A stretch of 37,990 nucleotides of DNA from Planctomycetota bacterium (GTDB lineage: Bacteria > Planctomycetota > UBA8108 > UBA1146 > JAJFFE01): assembly GCA_021776775.1 (NCBI GenBank), contig JAJFFE010000323.1, forward strand, positions 1 through 37,990. The letters run 5' to 3'. This document shows positions 1-10,257 of this stretch, piece after piece (the stretch's first letter is position 1; each line of letters begins with the position of its first letter). The position numbers were made by a program, and so were the translations under genes. The notes below the pieces were generated by a model, which saw only the letters and a program-made list of their open reading frames with translations, was not told the DNA's origin and did no database searches.

Positions 1-167
1 TCTCGACTGACCGACGAGAATTCGCACTGCCATTACGACTGGCCCTCCACTCCGGCCGGGCGCCAACAATACTGGCCTTTCCAGCAATCAGGGGCTTCCA
101 ACAGACTTGCGGTGGCTATACTGCCGGCCGGCCATACTCATCCGATGATCAACCGAACGGAGCCACC

Positions 168-2570
168 ATGACTCGGGGACCCCGACTCACTGCAAACCCC
201 CTCGTCTCTCTGGCAACGCTGCTTCTCGTATTCGCCACGTCGACTGTTGCCTCGGCGCAAGAAAACCGAAACCGCGTGACGCCACCGCGGAGCGAACGCT
301 CGGCTCCGCCGGTCGACAAGTTCCGTCAGCTAGAGGAAGCGTTGCCGACACCGAACGACTACCGCGCTGCGTCCGGCGCCCCGGGCCATCGGTACTGGCA
401 GCAGCAGGCCGACTACAAAATCGCGGTGACGATCGATGACGAACGTCAGCGACTCATCGCGTCCGAGACCATCACCTATCACAACAACTCACCCGACACG
501 CTTCGCTACCTCTGGGTACAACTCGAAGCCAACATCTTCGCCCCGAAGTCCGATAGCAATCTCACGCGAACCGCGCCGAACTTCGAAGAGTTCTCGTACC
601 GTGAACTCCGCCGACTGCTAACCGCCGAAACGTTCGACGGCAGCATGTCCATCACGAAGGTAGCCGCGAGCGACGGGACCGCGTTACCGCATACGATCAA
701 CAAGACTATGATGCGCATCGACTTGCCCAAGCCTCTCTCCTCCGGGCAGTCCACGGAATTCTCGATCGACTGGAACTACACCATCAACGACGCGAAGGTG
801 ATCCGGGCGAGAACCGGCTACGAGTACTTCAAGGAAGACGACAACTACCTGTACGAAATGGCCCACTGGTTCCCGCGCATGGCCGCGTACACCGACGTCA
901 ATGGTTGGCAACACAAGCAGTTCATCGGGTCTGGCGAGTTCACACTCGAGTTCGGTGACTACGAAGTCCAGATCACCGTTCCCAATGACCACATCGTCGC
1001 GTCTACCGGAGTCCTTCAGAACCCGAATGAGGTCCTCACGGCTCAACAGCGCGAACGTCTCGTGCAAGCCCGCACCGCGGCCAAGCCGATGTTCATCGTG
1101 ACTCCGGAAGAAGCGAAAGCCGCCGAAAAAGGAGAGCCGTCCGGAACCAAGACGTGGACGTATCACGCCGAGAACGTACGCGACTTCGCGTTCGCCACGT
1201 CGCGGAAGTTCATCTGGGATGCCAAGCTCGAGCAAGTGGGTGGCTCCCCGGTATGGGCCATGTCTTACTTCCCCAACGAGGGTGAACCGCTGTGGAGCCG
1301 ATACTCTACTCACGCAATCATCCACACCCTTCACACGTACTCCGAGTTCACCTTCAAATATCCATACCCCGTCGCTATCTCCGTCAACGGACCGATCGGA
1401 GGCATGGAGTACCCCATGATCTGCTTCAACGGTCCGCGGCCCGAAGAGGACGGCACCTACTCGAAGCGAACGAAGTACGGGCTCATCGGGGTCATCATCC
1501 ATGAAGTCGGCCACAACTGGTTCCCAATGATCGTCAACTCCGACGAACGGCAGTGGACCTGGATGGACGAAGGATTGAATACCTTCGTGCAGTACATCAG
1601 CCAGTGCCAGTGGGAAGACGAGTACCCCAACCGTCGCGGCGAACCTCGCGACATGGTCGACTACATGGTCAGTGAAAACCAAGTACCGATCATGACCAAC
1701 TCAGAGTCGATCCTGCAGTTCGGTCCCAACGCCTACGGCAAACCGGCCACCGCGCTCAACGTACTGCGCGAGACCATCCTCGGTCGGGAGCTGTTCGACT
1801 TCGCCTTCAAAGAGTACAGCCGCCGCTGGATGTTCAAGCGCCCTCAGCCGGCAGATCTCTTCCGCACGCTCGAAGATGCATCGGCTGTCGATCTCGACTG
1901 GTTCTGGCGCGGTTGGTTCTACTCGACCGACCACGTCGATCTCTCCATCGAAGACGTTCGCTACTACACCCTGGAAACTGGTGATCCTGCCATCGACTTG
2001 GCTAGCCAGAAGGAGGAACGCGACGGACGGCCCACTACCGTTGCGGCCAAGCTCAACAAGGCGCTGCCGAAGCGGCTCGACGCGTTCCCTGAACTCGCCG
2101 ACTTCTACAATCACTACGACAAACTGGACGTGACGCCAAAAAGTCGCGAGGAGTACGAAGAGCTTCTCGAGAAATTGGAAGATCACGAGAAGGCGCTGCT
2201 CAAGACTCACCGACACTTCTACGCGGTCAACTTCGAGAACCTGGGCGGCCTAGTCATGCCGGTATTGCTCGAGATCGAGTACGAAGGCGGAACGGTCGAG
2301 GAGATGCGCATTCCAGCCGAAGTGTGGCGACGAAATCCCGAGCAATTGACCAAACTCTTCATGACCCACGAGAAGATCGTTCGCATCTCGTTGGATCCAC
2401 ACGAAGAGACCGCTGACGCCAACCTTCACAACAACAACTTCCCTCGCAAACCGATCCCATCACGGTTCGAGCTCTTCAAGCGCAAGAAGGACAAGAACCC
2501 GATGCAGCAAGCACAAGAAGCGGAGGAAAAGACTTCGAGCACCAACGGCGACCGGCGGGAGAAGTTCTAA
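168..2570 (+). CDS. Secreted M1-family (gluzincin) metallopeptidase
   Basis: This 800-residue protein should be an exported zinc aminopeptidase-like enzyme. It begins with a basic N-terminus and a hydrophobic stretch ending near residue 30 at an SxA-type cleavage site. The zinc site is clear: HEVGHNW at about residue 445 supplies HExxH, and the third ligand is the Glu of WMDEGLNTF, 18 residues later, which is the M1/gluzincin spacing. Upstream, GGMEYPM takes the place of the GxMEN substrate-binding motif of classical aminopeptidases. The ATG is preceded by GGAG at a good distance. The C-terminus after about residue 620 is charged and ends in a Lys/Glu-rich tail. The stop codon overlaps the ATG of the next gene by one base, so the two are translationally coupled. 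Substrate is unknown; the M1 fold and export are well supported. Confidence 0.93.
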   Translation: MTRGPRLTANPLVSLATLLLVFATSTVASAQENRNRVTPPRSERSAPPVDKFRQLEEALPTPNDYRAASGAPGHRYWQQQADYKIAVTIDDERQRLIASETITYHNNSPDTLRYLWVQLEANIFAPKSDSNLTRTAPNFEEFSYRELRRLLTAETFDGSMSITKVAASDGTALPHTINKTMMRIDLPKPLSSGQSTEFSIDWNYTINDAKVIRARTGYEYFKEDDNYLYEMAHWFPRMAAYTDVNGWQHKQFIGSGEFTLEFGDYEVQITVPNDHIVASTGVLQNPNEVLTAQQRERLVQARTAAKPMFIVTPEEAKAAEKGEPSGTKTWTYHAENVRDFAFATSRKFIWDAKLEQVGGSPVWAMSYFPNEGEPLWSRYSTHAIIHTLHTYSEFTFKYPYPVAISVNGPIGGMEYPMICFNGPRPEEDGTYSKRTKYGLIGVIIHEVGHNWFPMIVNSDERQWTWMDEGLNTFVQYISQCQWEDEYPNRRGEPRDMVDYMVSENQVPIMTNSESILQFGPNAYGKPATALNVLRETILGRELFDFAFKEYSRRWMFKRPQPADLFRTLEDASAVDLDWFWRGWFYSTDHVDLSIEDVRYYTLETGDPAIDLASQKEERDGRPTTVAAKLNKALPKRLDAFPELADFYNHYDKLDVTPKSREEYEELLEKLEDHEKALLKTHRHFYAVNFENLGGLVMPVLLEIEYEGGTVEEMRIPAEVWRRNPEQLTKLFMTHEKIVRISLDPHEETADANLHNNNFPRKPIPSRFELFKRKKDKNPMQQAQEAEEKTSSTNGDRREKF

Positions 2571-3424
2571 TGCGGACCGCGCTCCTTCTAGCGCTGAACG
2601 TGCTCGCGACAACGAGTTCGTTTGCAGCGTCATCGGCGCCCCACCCGTTCAACGAAACGCACGCGGAGGTCGAGTACAACCCGGAGAGCGGCTGTCTTGA
2701 AGTCGCCCTTCGGCTCGACCTACTCGCACTCGAGGAAGCGCTCCGCCTGTTCACTGGGCACTCTGTCGATGTCGACAAGGCCGACAACGTCGGTGCGATC
2801 ATCCAGAGGTATGTGAAAGAGTCGTTTCGCGTCTCGGAGCGTGGTCGCGTTGCTCCACTGCACTGGATCGGGCACGAGACGGAAGCCAACGAAGGTTGGC
2901 TCTACTTCGAGATCGAACTTGCGCGCGGTCCGTCCGGAACCGTGTGGGAAAACCACGTGCTCTTCGAACTCGACGAAGAACAGCGCAACACGATTAGCTA
3001 CCTCGAGACACTCCCGAAACGACGCGCGCGGACGCTTATCTTCGATCTCGATCATCCCCAGGTCGTCTTGGACGACGCTCCATGGTACGCGCGACTTCGA
3101 ACGGCAGCGTCGCTTGGTAGTCGTGAGGTGCTAGCCAATAGCCTCGAGCGCGCCGCGCGCCGCGCGCTCGACCGGGGTCACCGGCCGACCGTGGTAGCCG
3201 TCGGCCTCTGGGCGGAACACGCGGCGCGGTGGTTCGGTGACGGCATCGCGTACCGCGAAACCGTCACCCCTCACCTCGATGGCGATACCGGCGCCGCAGC
3301 TCGCGCCCTCATCGGCTACGCCCGGCGACTGCGCAGCAGTGCTACGCTAATCACAGCCAAGCCCAGCAAGGGCAACCCTCTCATGGGCACGGCGAGACTC
3401 GGCAATCCAGAACGTCCCCAGTAG
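2570..3424 (+). CDS. Secreted DUF6702-like protein, partner of the M1 peptidase
   Basis: The 284-residue product starts with a short hydrophobic signal sequence ending at an SFAASSA-type site. The mature N-terminus reads APHPFNETHAEVEYN. An HPF...E segment followed by beta-strand-rich sequence resembles DUF6702, a small exported family often encoded beside M1-like peptidases; this is motif-level recognition only. The last third, from about residue 190, is richer in Arg and Ala and matches no family I recognise. The gene starts inside the stop codon of the peptidase gene, so co-expression is very likely and a joint role in the envelope is inferred. Its 3' end overlaps the convergent gene on the minus strand by 44 bases. 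Confidence 0.8.
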   Translation: MRTALLLALNVLATTSSFAASSAPHPFNETHAEVEYNPESGCLEVALRLDLLALEEALRLFTGHSVDVDKADNVGAIIQRYVKESFRVSERGRVAPLHWIGHETEANEGWLYFEIELARGPSGTVWENHVLFELDEEQRNTISYLETLPKRRARTLIFDLDHPQVVLDDAPWYARLRTAASLGSREVLANSLERAARRALDRGHRPTVVAVGLWAEHAARWFGDGIAYRETVTPHLDGDTGAAARALIGYARRLRSSATLITAKPSKGNPLMGTARLGNPERPQ

Positions 3425-5852
3425 TATCTGCCCCACATCCTGGATACGGCGCAGCGGGGAACGGTCCGCCGAGGAAGTAGTGCATCGCCATGCCGAAAGC
3501 GTCGACGTCGTCGAAGTCGCCGTCGTCGTCGAAATCGAACGCATCGGCGCACAACATGGGAAGACCTCGCGCAGCGACGTACGTGTACGCGACCACCACG
3601 TCGGCGATGTCTTGACGACCGTCACCGTTGAGGTCTCCGCGTCGGAAGTTGCCGCCGCACGCTGCTGACAGCTCAACATTGGCCGGCAGTGTCTCGACCA
3701 CCGAGCAACCATTGCTGATTTGCACCGAGTACGCTCCGAGATCCTCGGGACCGCCGATCACAATACCTAGGGCAGAAAGGGTTTCGCCGGCGATCAACGC
3801 TCCTTCATGAAACCATTGGTACTGCAAGTCGTCGCCGCTAGCGTCGACGACGAGCTCGACCGAATCCCCTTCGCATACCATGACGGACTCCGGAGCGACG
3901 AGAATCATCGGCGTCGCAATCACGCTCACGGACAGGTCGTCCGTCGCCGAACCACAATCGTTGGTGACGAGAACCGAGTACGATCCGGCGTCGTCATCTC
4001 TGGTATCGATCGTCAACACCGGGCCAGACGCCTCGGGAATCGGTACCCCGTTTCTGGACCACTCGAACGCAAGCGGAGTCGTCCCCAGAGCCTCGACAAG
4101 CAGCGTTACGGTATCGCCCTCACACGCAACAACCGGTGGACTCACGATGGCCACCAGCGGGCAGACCGGGTCGCAAAGCCTCTGTCCGTCGAGTCCACGG
4201 ACGAAGTGTTCCTCGATCTCTTCCGGCGTCAGTGCGCGATCGTACGCAGCCAACTCGTCGGCATCCCCGCGGTACGAGAACCCCGACCCGCTCGCCAGCC
4301 AACCAACTGTCAGCGGAGCCTCGGTCGATACGAAGTCGGCTGAAAACGACGACGGCAGATCCGTTTCCAAGCCGCCGTCTACATACACGCGAAGCGAGTT
4401 TGTCGCGGCATCTTGGACACCGACCGCGTGGTGCCAGTTTCCGTCGTTGTAGGTGTTGGCGGAAGTGGCGAACACGCCTGGAGACCCACTGGTGTCTTTC
4501 GCCAAGAACGCCACCTTGCCTTGGAACTGGCCGATCCAAAGTTCGAGGCCGTTGTCGAGATCGATCCGACCGAACATGATCTCCGTCCCCGGATCGTTCA
4601 TGCGGAACCAACACTCCAACGAGAAGCTCTGCCCCGCGCCAAAGTCCAGGGTGTCATCCGGATCTCCACTCAGACCAACTTCAACGCCGGCGAACGACTG
4701 CGCGCCCGACACTACCCCTGTCGTCGGCAACGGGTGCGTCCCCACGCTCGAAACGTCGACGTCCCCCACCCGGTCTCGAAAGAACCCACCTTGTGTCTCG
4801 TCAAGAGGTAGGTACATCACCATTCCCGGTGGACACACGAATACGTCCTGCTCGACCGTCAAGACAAACGACTGCGTGCCAGCACCCTCGCTGTTCGTCG
4901 CTGCGACAGTAACCTCACGAGGTCCGGTATCGAGCAGCGTCGGCACCCAACTGATCATTCCGGTCGTAGCGTCGATCCCCATGGTCGATGGGGCATCGAG
5001 CAACGAATACGTCGGCGCCGGGTTGCCGCTCGCCGCGACCTGATACGGATAGGCCGAACCGACGGCGGTGGTGAGAGGCGGAATGCTGGTGACCGCCGGA
5101 GGAAACACATCACAGACACCGAGTCCCAACAGTCCCAATTGGTAATGTTCGGAGATGTCCTCAGGAGTCAGGGCGCTGCTGTAGATGGCCACTTCGTCGA
5201 GGTCGCCGACGAACCGAGACTCATCGCTTGCGCCAGGCGTAAAGCCGAGTCCGACACTCGCCGTTGCCGAGTCGAACCCTGTGGTATAGGTCACCACGGC
5301 GCTGTCCACCAGAAGGCCATCGACGTAGAGCAAGTTCAGGGACTCGGCGTCGTCACGTACCGCGACGAAGTGATGCCACTCGCCATCGGCCATCGTTGCC
5401 GGGCTCGAAATGAATCCAGAGATGCCTTCACCGGCAGTCGAAACTAGACTGAAGCCGATGTTCCCGTCGCCGAACAGCCCGAGAAAGATTCCCAAGCTCG
5501 ACCCGTCGGGATCCACGCGCCCCACCAAAGTGGCCGCGGCCCCCGTCGCGGTGGTTCTTGCCCACGCTTCGATGGTGAAGCTGCTACCGACGGCAAAGTC
5601 GTAGGCCCGATTGGCAGGTACGACGATCGCTCCGACGCCGTCAAACGACTGGGCGCCCGCGACCTGCCCGGAAACCGGCGTCGGACAGAGACCGTCGCAC
5701 GTCCCCGCGCTCACACCTAGGCTGTCGGAGTAGGTACCAGAAACCGCCTCGTCGAGCCTCCATACAGAAACTGCCGTTGGCGGACATTGTCCCATAACCG
5801 GGACCGAAGTCGTGACCAGCACGACCATCAGAGCCTGTGCGTAATAGCGCAT
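3381..5852 (-). CDS. Secreted LamG/Ig multidomain protein with dockerin-like EF-hand tail
   Basis: This 823-residue protein is exported (hydrophobic residues 6-20, cleavage near VMGQC). It is a chain of non-enzymatic modules: a LamG/concanavalin-like domain (about 28-250), a putative-Ig (He_PIG-type) domain (about 255-335), a second LamG domain (about 340-560), and two Ig-like domains (about 565-735) with the usual DAGSYSV and DLGAYSV strand signatures. The tail starts RGDLNGDGRQDIAD, contains a second Asp-rich loop DFDDDGDFDD, and ends CGADTTGDVLDC...CP. Two Ca-binding-like loops make it dockerin-like. The start is supported by a GGGGGAG ribosome site. Such proteins usually bind carbohydrates or surfaces; the ligand is unknown. 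The tail is shared with the next minus-strand gene upstream. Confidence 0.9.
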   Translation of the reverse strand: MRYYAQALMVVLVTTSVPVMGQCPPTAVSVWRLDEAVSGTYSDSLGVSAGTCDGLCPTPVSGQVAGAQSFDGVGAIVVPANRAYDFAVGSSFTIEAWARTTATGAAATLVGRVDPDGSSLGIFLGLFGDGNIGFSLVSTAGEGISGFISSPATMADGEWHHFVAVRDDAESLNLLYVDGLLVDSAVVTYTTGFDSATASVGLGFTPGASDESRFVGDLDEVAIYSSALTPEDISEHYQLGLLGLGVCDVFPPAVTSIPPLTTAVGSAYPYQVAASGNPAPTYSLLDAPSTMGIDATTGMISWVPTLLDTGPREVTVAATNSEGAGTQSFVLTVEQDVFVCPPGMVMYLPLDETQGGFFRDRVGDVDVSSVGTHPLPTTGVVSGAQSFAGVEVGLSGDPDDTLDFGAGQSFSLECWFRMNDPGTEIMFGRIDLDNGLELWIGQFQGKVAFLAKDTSGSPGVFATSANTYNDGNWHHAVGVQDAATNSLRVYVDGGLETDLPSSFSADFVSTEAPLTVGWLASGSGFSYRGDADELAAYDRALTPEEIEEHFVRGLDGQRLCDPVCPLVAIVSPPVVACEGDTVTLLVEALGTTPLAFEWSRNGVPIPEASGPVLTIDTRDDDAGSYSVLVTNDCGSATDDLSVSVIATPMILVAPESVMVCEGDSVELVVDASGDDLQYQWFHEGALIAGETLSALGIVIGGPEDLGAYSVQISNGCSVVETLPANVELSAACGGNFRRGDLNGDGRQDIADVVVAYTYVAARGLPMLCADAFDFDDDGDFDDVDAFGMAMHYFLGGPFPAAPYPGCGADTTGDVLDCRVSPCP

Positions 5853-5921
5853 CTGGCTCCCCCTCTTCGATAGTTCACACGTTCGACACTCGGATCAGCC
5901 CGGTGTCAGTTCAATAATCAA

Positions 5922-5942
5922 ACTCTACTCTCATCGTAGAGT
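5922..5942 (-). terminator. Possible weak terminator after the dehydrogenase-like gene
   Basis: ACTCTAC and GTAGAGT form a 7-bp inverted repeat with a 7-base loop. On the minus strand it is followed by the T-rich TTTGATTATTG. It lies about 100 bases after the stop codon at 6043. The stem is short and only moderately GC-rich, so it could equally be an operator-like palindrome upstream of the gene at 5852. Confidence 0.35.
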
Positions 5943-6042
5943 GGTCGAGGAATGGCCGACAACCGGGAACCGTCGACGGAAGCCGAACCCCCCGGGGACA
6001 CCCACGCTTAGGAGATATTCGGGAATCCCAACGAGCGGCAAA

Positions 6043-9000
6043 TCACGGACAGACGGAGAAGCTTCCGCAATCGAGAAAATCCGCGCTCGAGTCAACGCCA
6101 CACATAGGGAAAGGCGCAGCTGGAGCGGGGCCACCGCCGAACAACGCCGAGAGCGAATAGAGCGCATCGGCGATGTCGAGCGCTCCGTCATCGTTCACGT
6201 CACACGCGTCATCACAATCCAGCGCGAACACTTGGAACAGGTACGACAATAGCGCGATCGGATCGGTGATGGTCCACGTGCCGCTCGCGTCACAATCACC
6301 GCGCACGAAGTTCGGCAAACAAACGCCGGGCGGCGAGAGATCCAGTGCAGCCCCGACGCTGAGCAGGCTGCCGCACGAGCCGAGCACCTCCACCGTGTAC
6401 TCCCCGACGTCAGCCGGAGAGACCGCGGCGATCGTGTACGTCTCACTCACGGCTCCTGGGATCGGCACGCCACCGAGTCGCCACTGATAGCCGGAGATCG
6501 TGCCCGTCGCTGCCACCGAGAACGAAACGGGTTCAGTCTCGCACACGGTTTGCGCGATCGGCGGCGCCGTGATGGTCGCCGCCGATTCGACGGAAACGAA
6601 TGCTGGGGGACTGATCACACTGCCTACCAAGTTCGAAACCACGACGTCGTACGACGCTTGATCGAAGGTCGCCACGCCGAAAATCTCGAGACTCGCGCTG
6701 ATCTCTCCGGGCAGTTCCACACCGTCGCGACGCCACTGGTACATCACCAGTCCCGCGCCCGACGCTACGACTTCGAGCAGCACGTCGCCGCCCTCGCACA
6801 CCGTGATCGGTGACGGAGGAGAATCGATAGTGGGCGGGCCGACCAAAAGACCATTCGGTCCTGCGGCGAAGTTCTGCTCGACCTCGGTGAGCGACAAGCC
6901 GCGATCAAAAATCGCCACGAGGTGCAGTTCGCCGAGCCATGGACGGTCTGCGGTCGGCTCATTGGCCAATGCGAGAATCGCTCCGTCTTCCCAACCGGCC
7001 AGATCACCCTCGGCGACGTCTTCGAGAATCAGAACACCGTCTTGGTAGTATCGCATTCCCGAACAGACGGACCGAGTGATGACGACATGGGTCAAATCAG
7101 TCGTCGCGGTTCCCGAAGGAATCGACAACCCCGGCAGACCGAAATCGTTGGTTTCCGTCGTGCGCAGTCGCAGGTCGTAACTCGTCGTCGATTGACCGAA
7201 GACGAAATTCCCTCCCACCGGGAAACCGTCGACGGACAACGCGACGATGCGAGCGGGCCCGAATTGACTCGTGTTGGCCGGACGAATCCACGCTTCGATC
7301 GTCATCTCTTGCGTCATCTGCAAACGGTCGGTTAGCACCGTCGCCGGCGACGGGCTCGCGATGACCGTCGATGAATCGACCGACACTCCACCCCCCGACA
7401 ACCACGTCACCGCCCCCACGTCGGCGATTTGCAGATCGAGCGCAGGGATTTGGCCGGACACGTCAGCGACCGTGGTCCCGGCGCCTTCGTCGAACGTGTA
7501 CACCGCCAACTGTCCGTCGGTCACCCGCGCGTTCGCCGGCACGACGGTGATCTGACCGGTGTGCGTCTCGGCGATCGAACCGCTGGCAGACATCGCCGTG
7601 GCGGTCACGATCTGAGTGAAGCTCGCGGCAACGCTATCGATAGTGCAGACGTAAGTCCACTCCTCGGTCGTCTCCATGATTCCATTGGCATTGACGTCAC
7701 CGCCGGCAAAGGCCAACACGTCGCACGTGGCCGTCACGTCGATGTCGGTCAAGTCGACCGCGCCGCCGTTACCGACCACCACCGTGAAGTCCAGGCTCTC
7801 GCCGACTGCGACCGTTGCGTCGTGCGGATCGACTTCGACGTGCAGTACTCCTAACGGGCTCCCCGAACAATCCGGTAGCAGCGTCACCGTCTCCGTCGTG
7901 GAGAGCCCCGCCGCGTCGGTTACTGTCAGATGCACTCGGAAGAAGTAAACCTCGTCGCCGCATCCCACGGGCGACGTCACCGTCGTCGTCGAGCAGTTCC
8001 CATCGACAAGATCCGGGTGCGAGTGTGTTTCGTGGTGCAGCACCGTCTGCCACCCGCAGACCAATTCGCTGGCGTCGTGTTCGGCGTCGACAACGTCCGC
8101 CTCACACGGAAACACTGCGTCGCCGGTCACCGGATAGAGCGTTCCGTCGACCGGGCTCAGGATGGTGATTACCGGAGGGGTGTTGTTCACCGAGACGATT
8201 TGCGTCGTCGTCGCTGCGGAGCCGAACGCGTCGACTACGGTCAGCGTCACATCGAACCGGGTCGGCACCCCGGTCGGCGCAGTGAAAACGTGCGTCGGGT
8301 CCATGGCGGTCGACGTGGCACCGTCGCCGAAGTTCCACTCGTATGACAACGCGTCACCTTCGGGATCACTCGACTGCGCGCCGGAGAACTGAACGGTGAG
8401 CGGACCGGGACCGAAGTACTGATCCGTCTCGACTACAGCCAAGGGCGGTTGATTGCCGCACGGAGAGTAAGCCACTCGTCGAAGCTCACTCGTGTACGAA
8501 ATGTAGTACAGCATTTCGTCGATCGGATGCTGAGCTATGGAAACGACACTGATCGCATCGAGGAATGGAATCACCAGGGTCGGTCGGTCGAACGCGTCGA
8601 TGGTCACGGTGCGCAACCAATTGCCAGTGAAGTCACCGTGGTAGTAGCGATCGCGGTACGCCAACGGGTACAGCGAGCCCGTGTACCAACAACCGCCGGT
8701 CGAGCAGCCGCCGCCGAAGGTAGCGCCCTGCACCGGAGACCCCGGCGCCCCGACCATCGCCGTCGTCGCGGTGCTACCACTGAACGTCCCGGTCCGCGCC
8801 ATCCCTGTCGAGTGGTTCCACTCCAGAATGGGTCGCGTATGCACGAAGTGCGGCACGGTGCTCGGGATCTCTTGCCCGGAGTCACACGGGTTCGGGAACC
8901 ACGGATCGGGAGCGGTCGTCTCTTGAATCAGCAAATCGTCGAAGGCAAACGACGTTGCGCACGATAGCGGATTGGGGGCGTCCGAGTTGATCGGCGCCGC

Positions 9001-10011
9001 ACTGCTGTACGCGGGATGCGTCTCGAGGCCTTCGTAAATCGGCCAGCCGAAGTTCTGACCGGCGGTCGTGCAAACGCTCAACTCTTCCCAGTTCGCCCAC
9101 CCCACGTCGCCGATGTACAGCGTGCCCGGGTTCGCGTCGGCCGGGTCACTGCTTCCTGTTCCTGGCTTCAACGTCATCCGGTAGGGCTGCCGAAATCCCA
9201 ACGCCCAAACCCGCGACTGCGCGGAATTCGGCACAGACGATTGGAAGTACGGGTTCGACGCCACGCCGTCTCCGGTGGCCGGATCGACACGGAGGATCTT
9301 TCCGCACATCGAGTCGACAAGCTGGGCGCGGTACGCGCCGACGTTTTCCTTACCACGCAAGATGCCCTCGGCGAGACCTTGCAGCGTGTACGTGCCTTGA
9401 GCGTCGCCGCCGGTATCGACCACTTGCGAACTCGCCGCGTCGCCGCACGACATCAGCAGGGTTCCGTCCGCTCCGAAAACCAGGGAGCCCGGACCATGAG
9501 ATTGCGCCATAAGCGGAATACCGGTGGTCAGGCTATCGCCGATGAGAACCGTGCGGCTCGCCGGATCGACCGTGTGAAAATTCGATGAGGTCTCTGCCGT
9601 GTACCGCGTTAGCCGACCGATCGTCGCTCGGTAATAGTCGTTGGTGGTCGGTTCGTACTCAGAGGTCCCGAACGACTCGAGATGGTGGTGATCGACCGCG
9701 TACAGAAGGTAGAAGTGACCGTTGCTCAAGAAGCCTGGATCGAGAGCGAGACCGACGAGCCCGTAGTCTCCGTAGTTGGCGATTTCATCGGAGATATCGA
9801 GCAACGGTGTCGAATCGACGACCCCGTCGACCACGGTCCACACCCGCCCCGGCTTCTCCCAAACGACAGCGCGCCCATCCGTCGCGAACGCAACTCCGAC
9901 CGCGGCTTCGAAACTTCCAGCCACCAACTCGTTGGTGAATCCGTCTTGGCCCTGGGACCAAGCCGAGCTCGTGACGACGACCAAAAAACAAAGCATGGAA
10001 GCTAAGCGCAT
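6043..10011 (-). CDS. Secreted PQQ-type glucose/sorbosone dehydrogenase-like multidomain protein
   Basis: The 1322-residue product begins with the signal peptide MRLASMLCFLVVVTSSAWSQ. That ATG is chosen over one 144 bases upstream because GGAGA lies just before it. Residues about 25-470 are a GSDH-type beta-propeller: GLVGLALDPGF, VWALGFRQPYR, IGDVGWANWEE and NFGWPIYEG are family signatures of soluble sugar dehydrogenases and Hhip-like proteins. Then follow a PKD-like domain (EWNFGDG), a Cys-containing spacer, a DUF11-like repeat, a LamG domain, two Ig-like domains and a dockerin-like tail (RGDCDASG, DVNDDGALDIAD, ending CGVDSSADFLDC...CP). The protein may oxidise sugars or only bind them at the cell surface. 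The propeller call is firm, the reaction is inferred, and PQQ ligands were not checked residue by residue. Confidence 0.9.
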   Translation of the reverse strand: MRLASMLCFLVVVTSSAWSQGQDGFTNELVAGSFEAAVGVAFATDGRAVVWEKPGRVWTVVDGVVDSTPLLDISDEIANYGDYGLVGLALDPGFLSNGHFYLLYAVDHHHLESFGTSEYEPTTNDYYRATIGRLTRYTAETSSNFHTVDPASRTVLIGDSLTTGIPLMAQSHGPGSLVFGADGTLLMSCGDAASSQVVDTGGDAQGTYTLQGLAEGILRGKENVGAYRAQLVDSMCGKILRVDPATGDGVASNPYFQSSVPNSAQSRVWALGFRQPYRMTLKPGTGSSDPADANPGTLYIGDVGWANWEELSVCTTAGQNFGWPIYEGLETHPAYSSAAPINSDAPNPLSCATSFAFDDLLIQETTAPDPWFPNPCDSGQEIPSTVPHFVHTRPILEWNHSTGMARTGTFSGSTATTAMVGAPGSPVQGATFGGGCSTGGCWYTGSLYPLAYRDRYYHGDFTGNWLRTVTIDAFDRPTLVIPFLDAISVVSIAQHPIDEMLYYISYTSELRRVAYSPCGNQPPLAVVETDQYFGPGPLTVQFSGAQSSDPEGDALSYEWNFGDGATSTAMDPTHVFTAPTGVPTRFDVTLTVVDAFGSAATTTQIVSVNNTPPVITILSPVDGTLYPVTGDAVFPCEADVVDAEHDASELVCGWQTVLHHETHSHPDLVDGNCSTTTVTSPVGCGDEVYFFRVHLTVTDAAGLSTTETVTLLPDCSGSPLGVLHVEVDPHDATVAVGESLDFTVVVGNGGAVDLTDIDVTATCDVLAFAGGDVNANGIMETTEEWTYVCTIDSVAASFTQIVTATAMSASGSIAETHTGQITVVPANARVTDGQLAVYTFDEGAGTTVADVSGQIPALDLQIADVGAVTWLSGGGVSVDSSTVIASPSPATVLTDRLQMTQEMTIEAWIRPANTSQFGPARIVALSVDGFPVGGNFVFGQSTTSYDLRLRTTETNDFGLPGLSIPSGTATTDLTHVVITRSVCSGMRYYQDGVLILEDVAEGDLAGWEDGAILALANEPTADRPWLGELHLVAIFDRGLSLTEVEQNFAAGPNGLLVGPPTIDSPPSPITVCEGGDVLLEVVASGAGLVMYQWRRDGVELPGEISASLEIFGVATFDQASYDVVVSNLVGSVISPPAFVSVESAATITAPPIAQTVCETEPVSFSVAATGTISGYQWRLGGVPIPGAVSETYTIAAVSPADVGEYTVEVLGSCGSLLSVGAALDLSPPGVCLPNFVRGDCDASGTWTITDPIALLSYLFQVFALDCDDACDVNDDGALDIADALYSLSALFGGGPAPAAPFPMCGVDSSADFLDCGSFSVCP

Positions 10012-10257
10012 CAGTTCTCCGCGGGGCCAAGGACGGCGCCACAACTCGAGTATCGAATTCAGGGGGGAAACGCGGACCGCCCACGGACCAAGCGTGACCG
10101 CGGACACGCCGCGGCTCACGAAAAGCAAGCTATGATTGTACCAAGCCCGCGACATGAGCGTTGGGCGAAATGCCGGGTTGATTGCCGCCGACGTCGTCGC
10201 GCGCGAATGTTCGCAGAAGTGACAACCAGCGATCAGTGCTCGACCTGGAGAAAAGTG
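10012..10257. other. Intergenic region, no gene seen
   Basis: This 246-base gap lies between the end of the DUF4129-like gene and the start of the dehydrogenase-like gene, both on the minus strand. It must carry the promoter of the latter. A TACAAT-like -10 element can be read on the minus strand around 10130-10140, but I see no convincing -35 at proper spacing. No short coding sequence with a ribosome site was found. Confidence 0.4.

Noticed and set aside
684..1682. 332-codon open frame on the minus strand
   Set aside because: It lies fully antisense to the M1 peptidase, is rich in Arg/Val/Asp as expected from reverse reading of high-GC codons, and has no ribosome site or domain.
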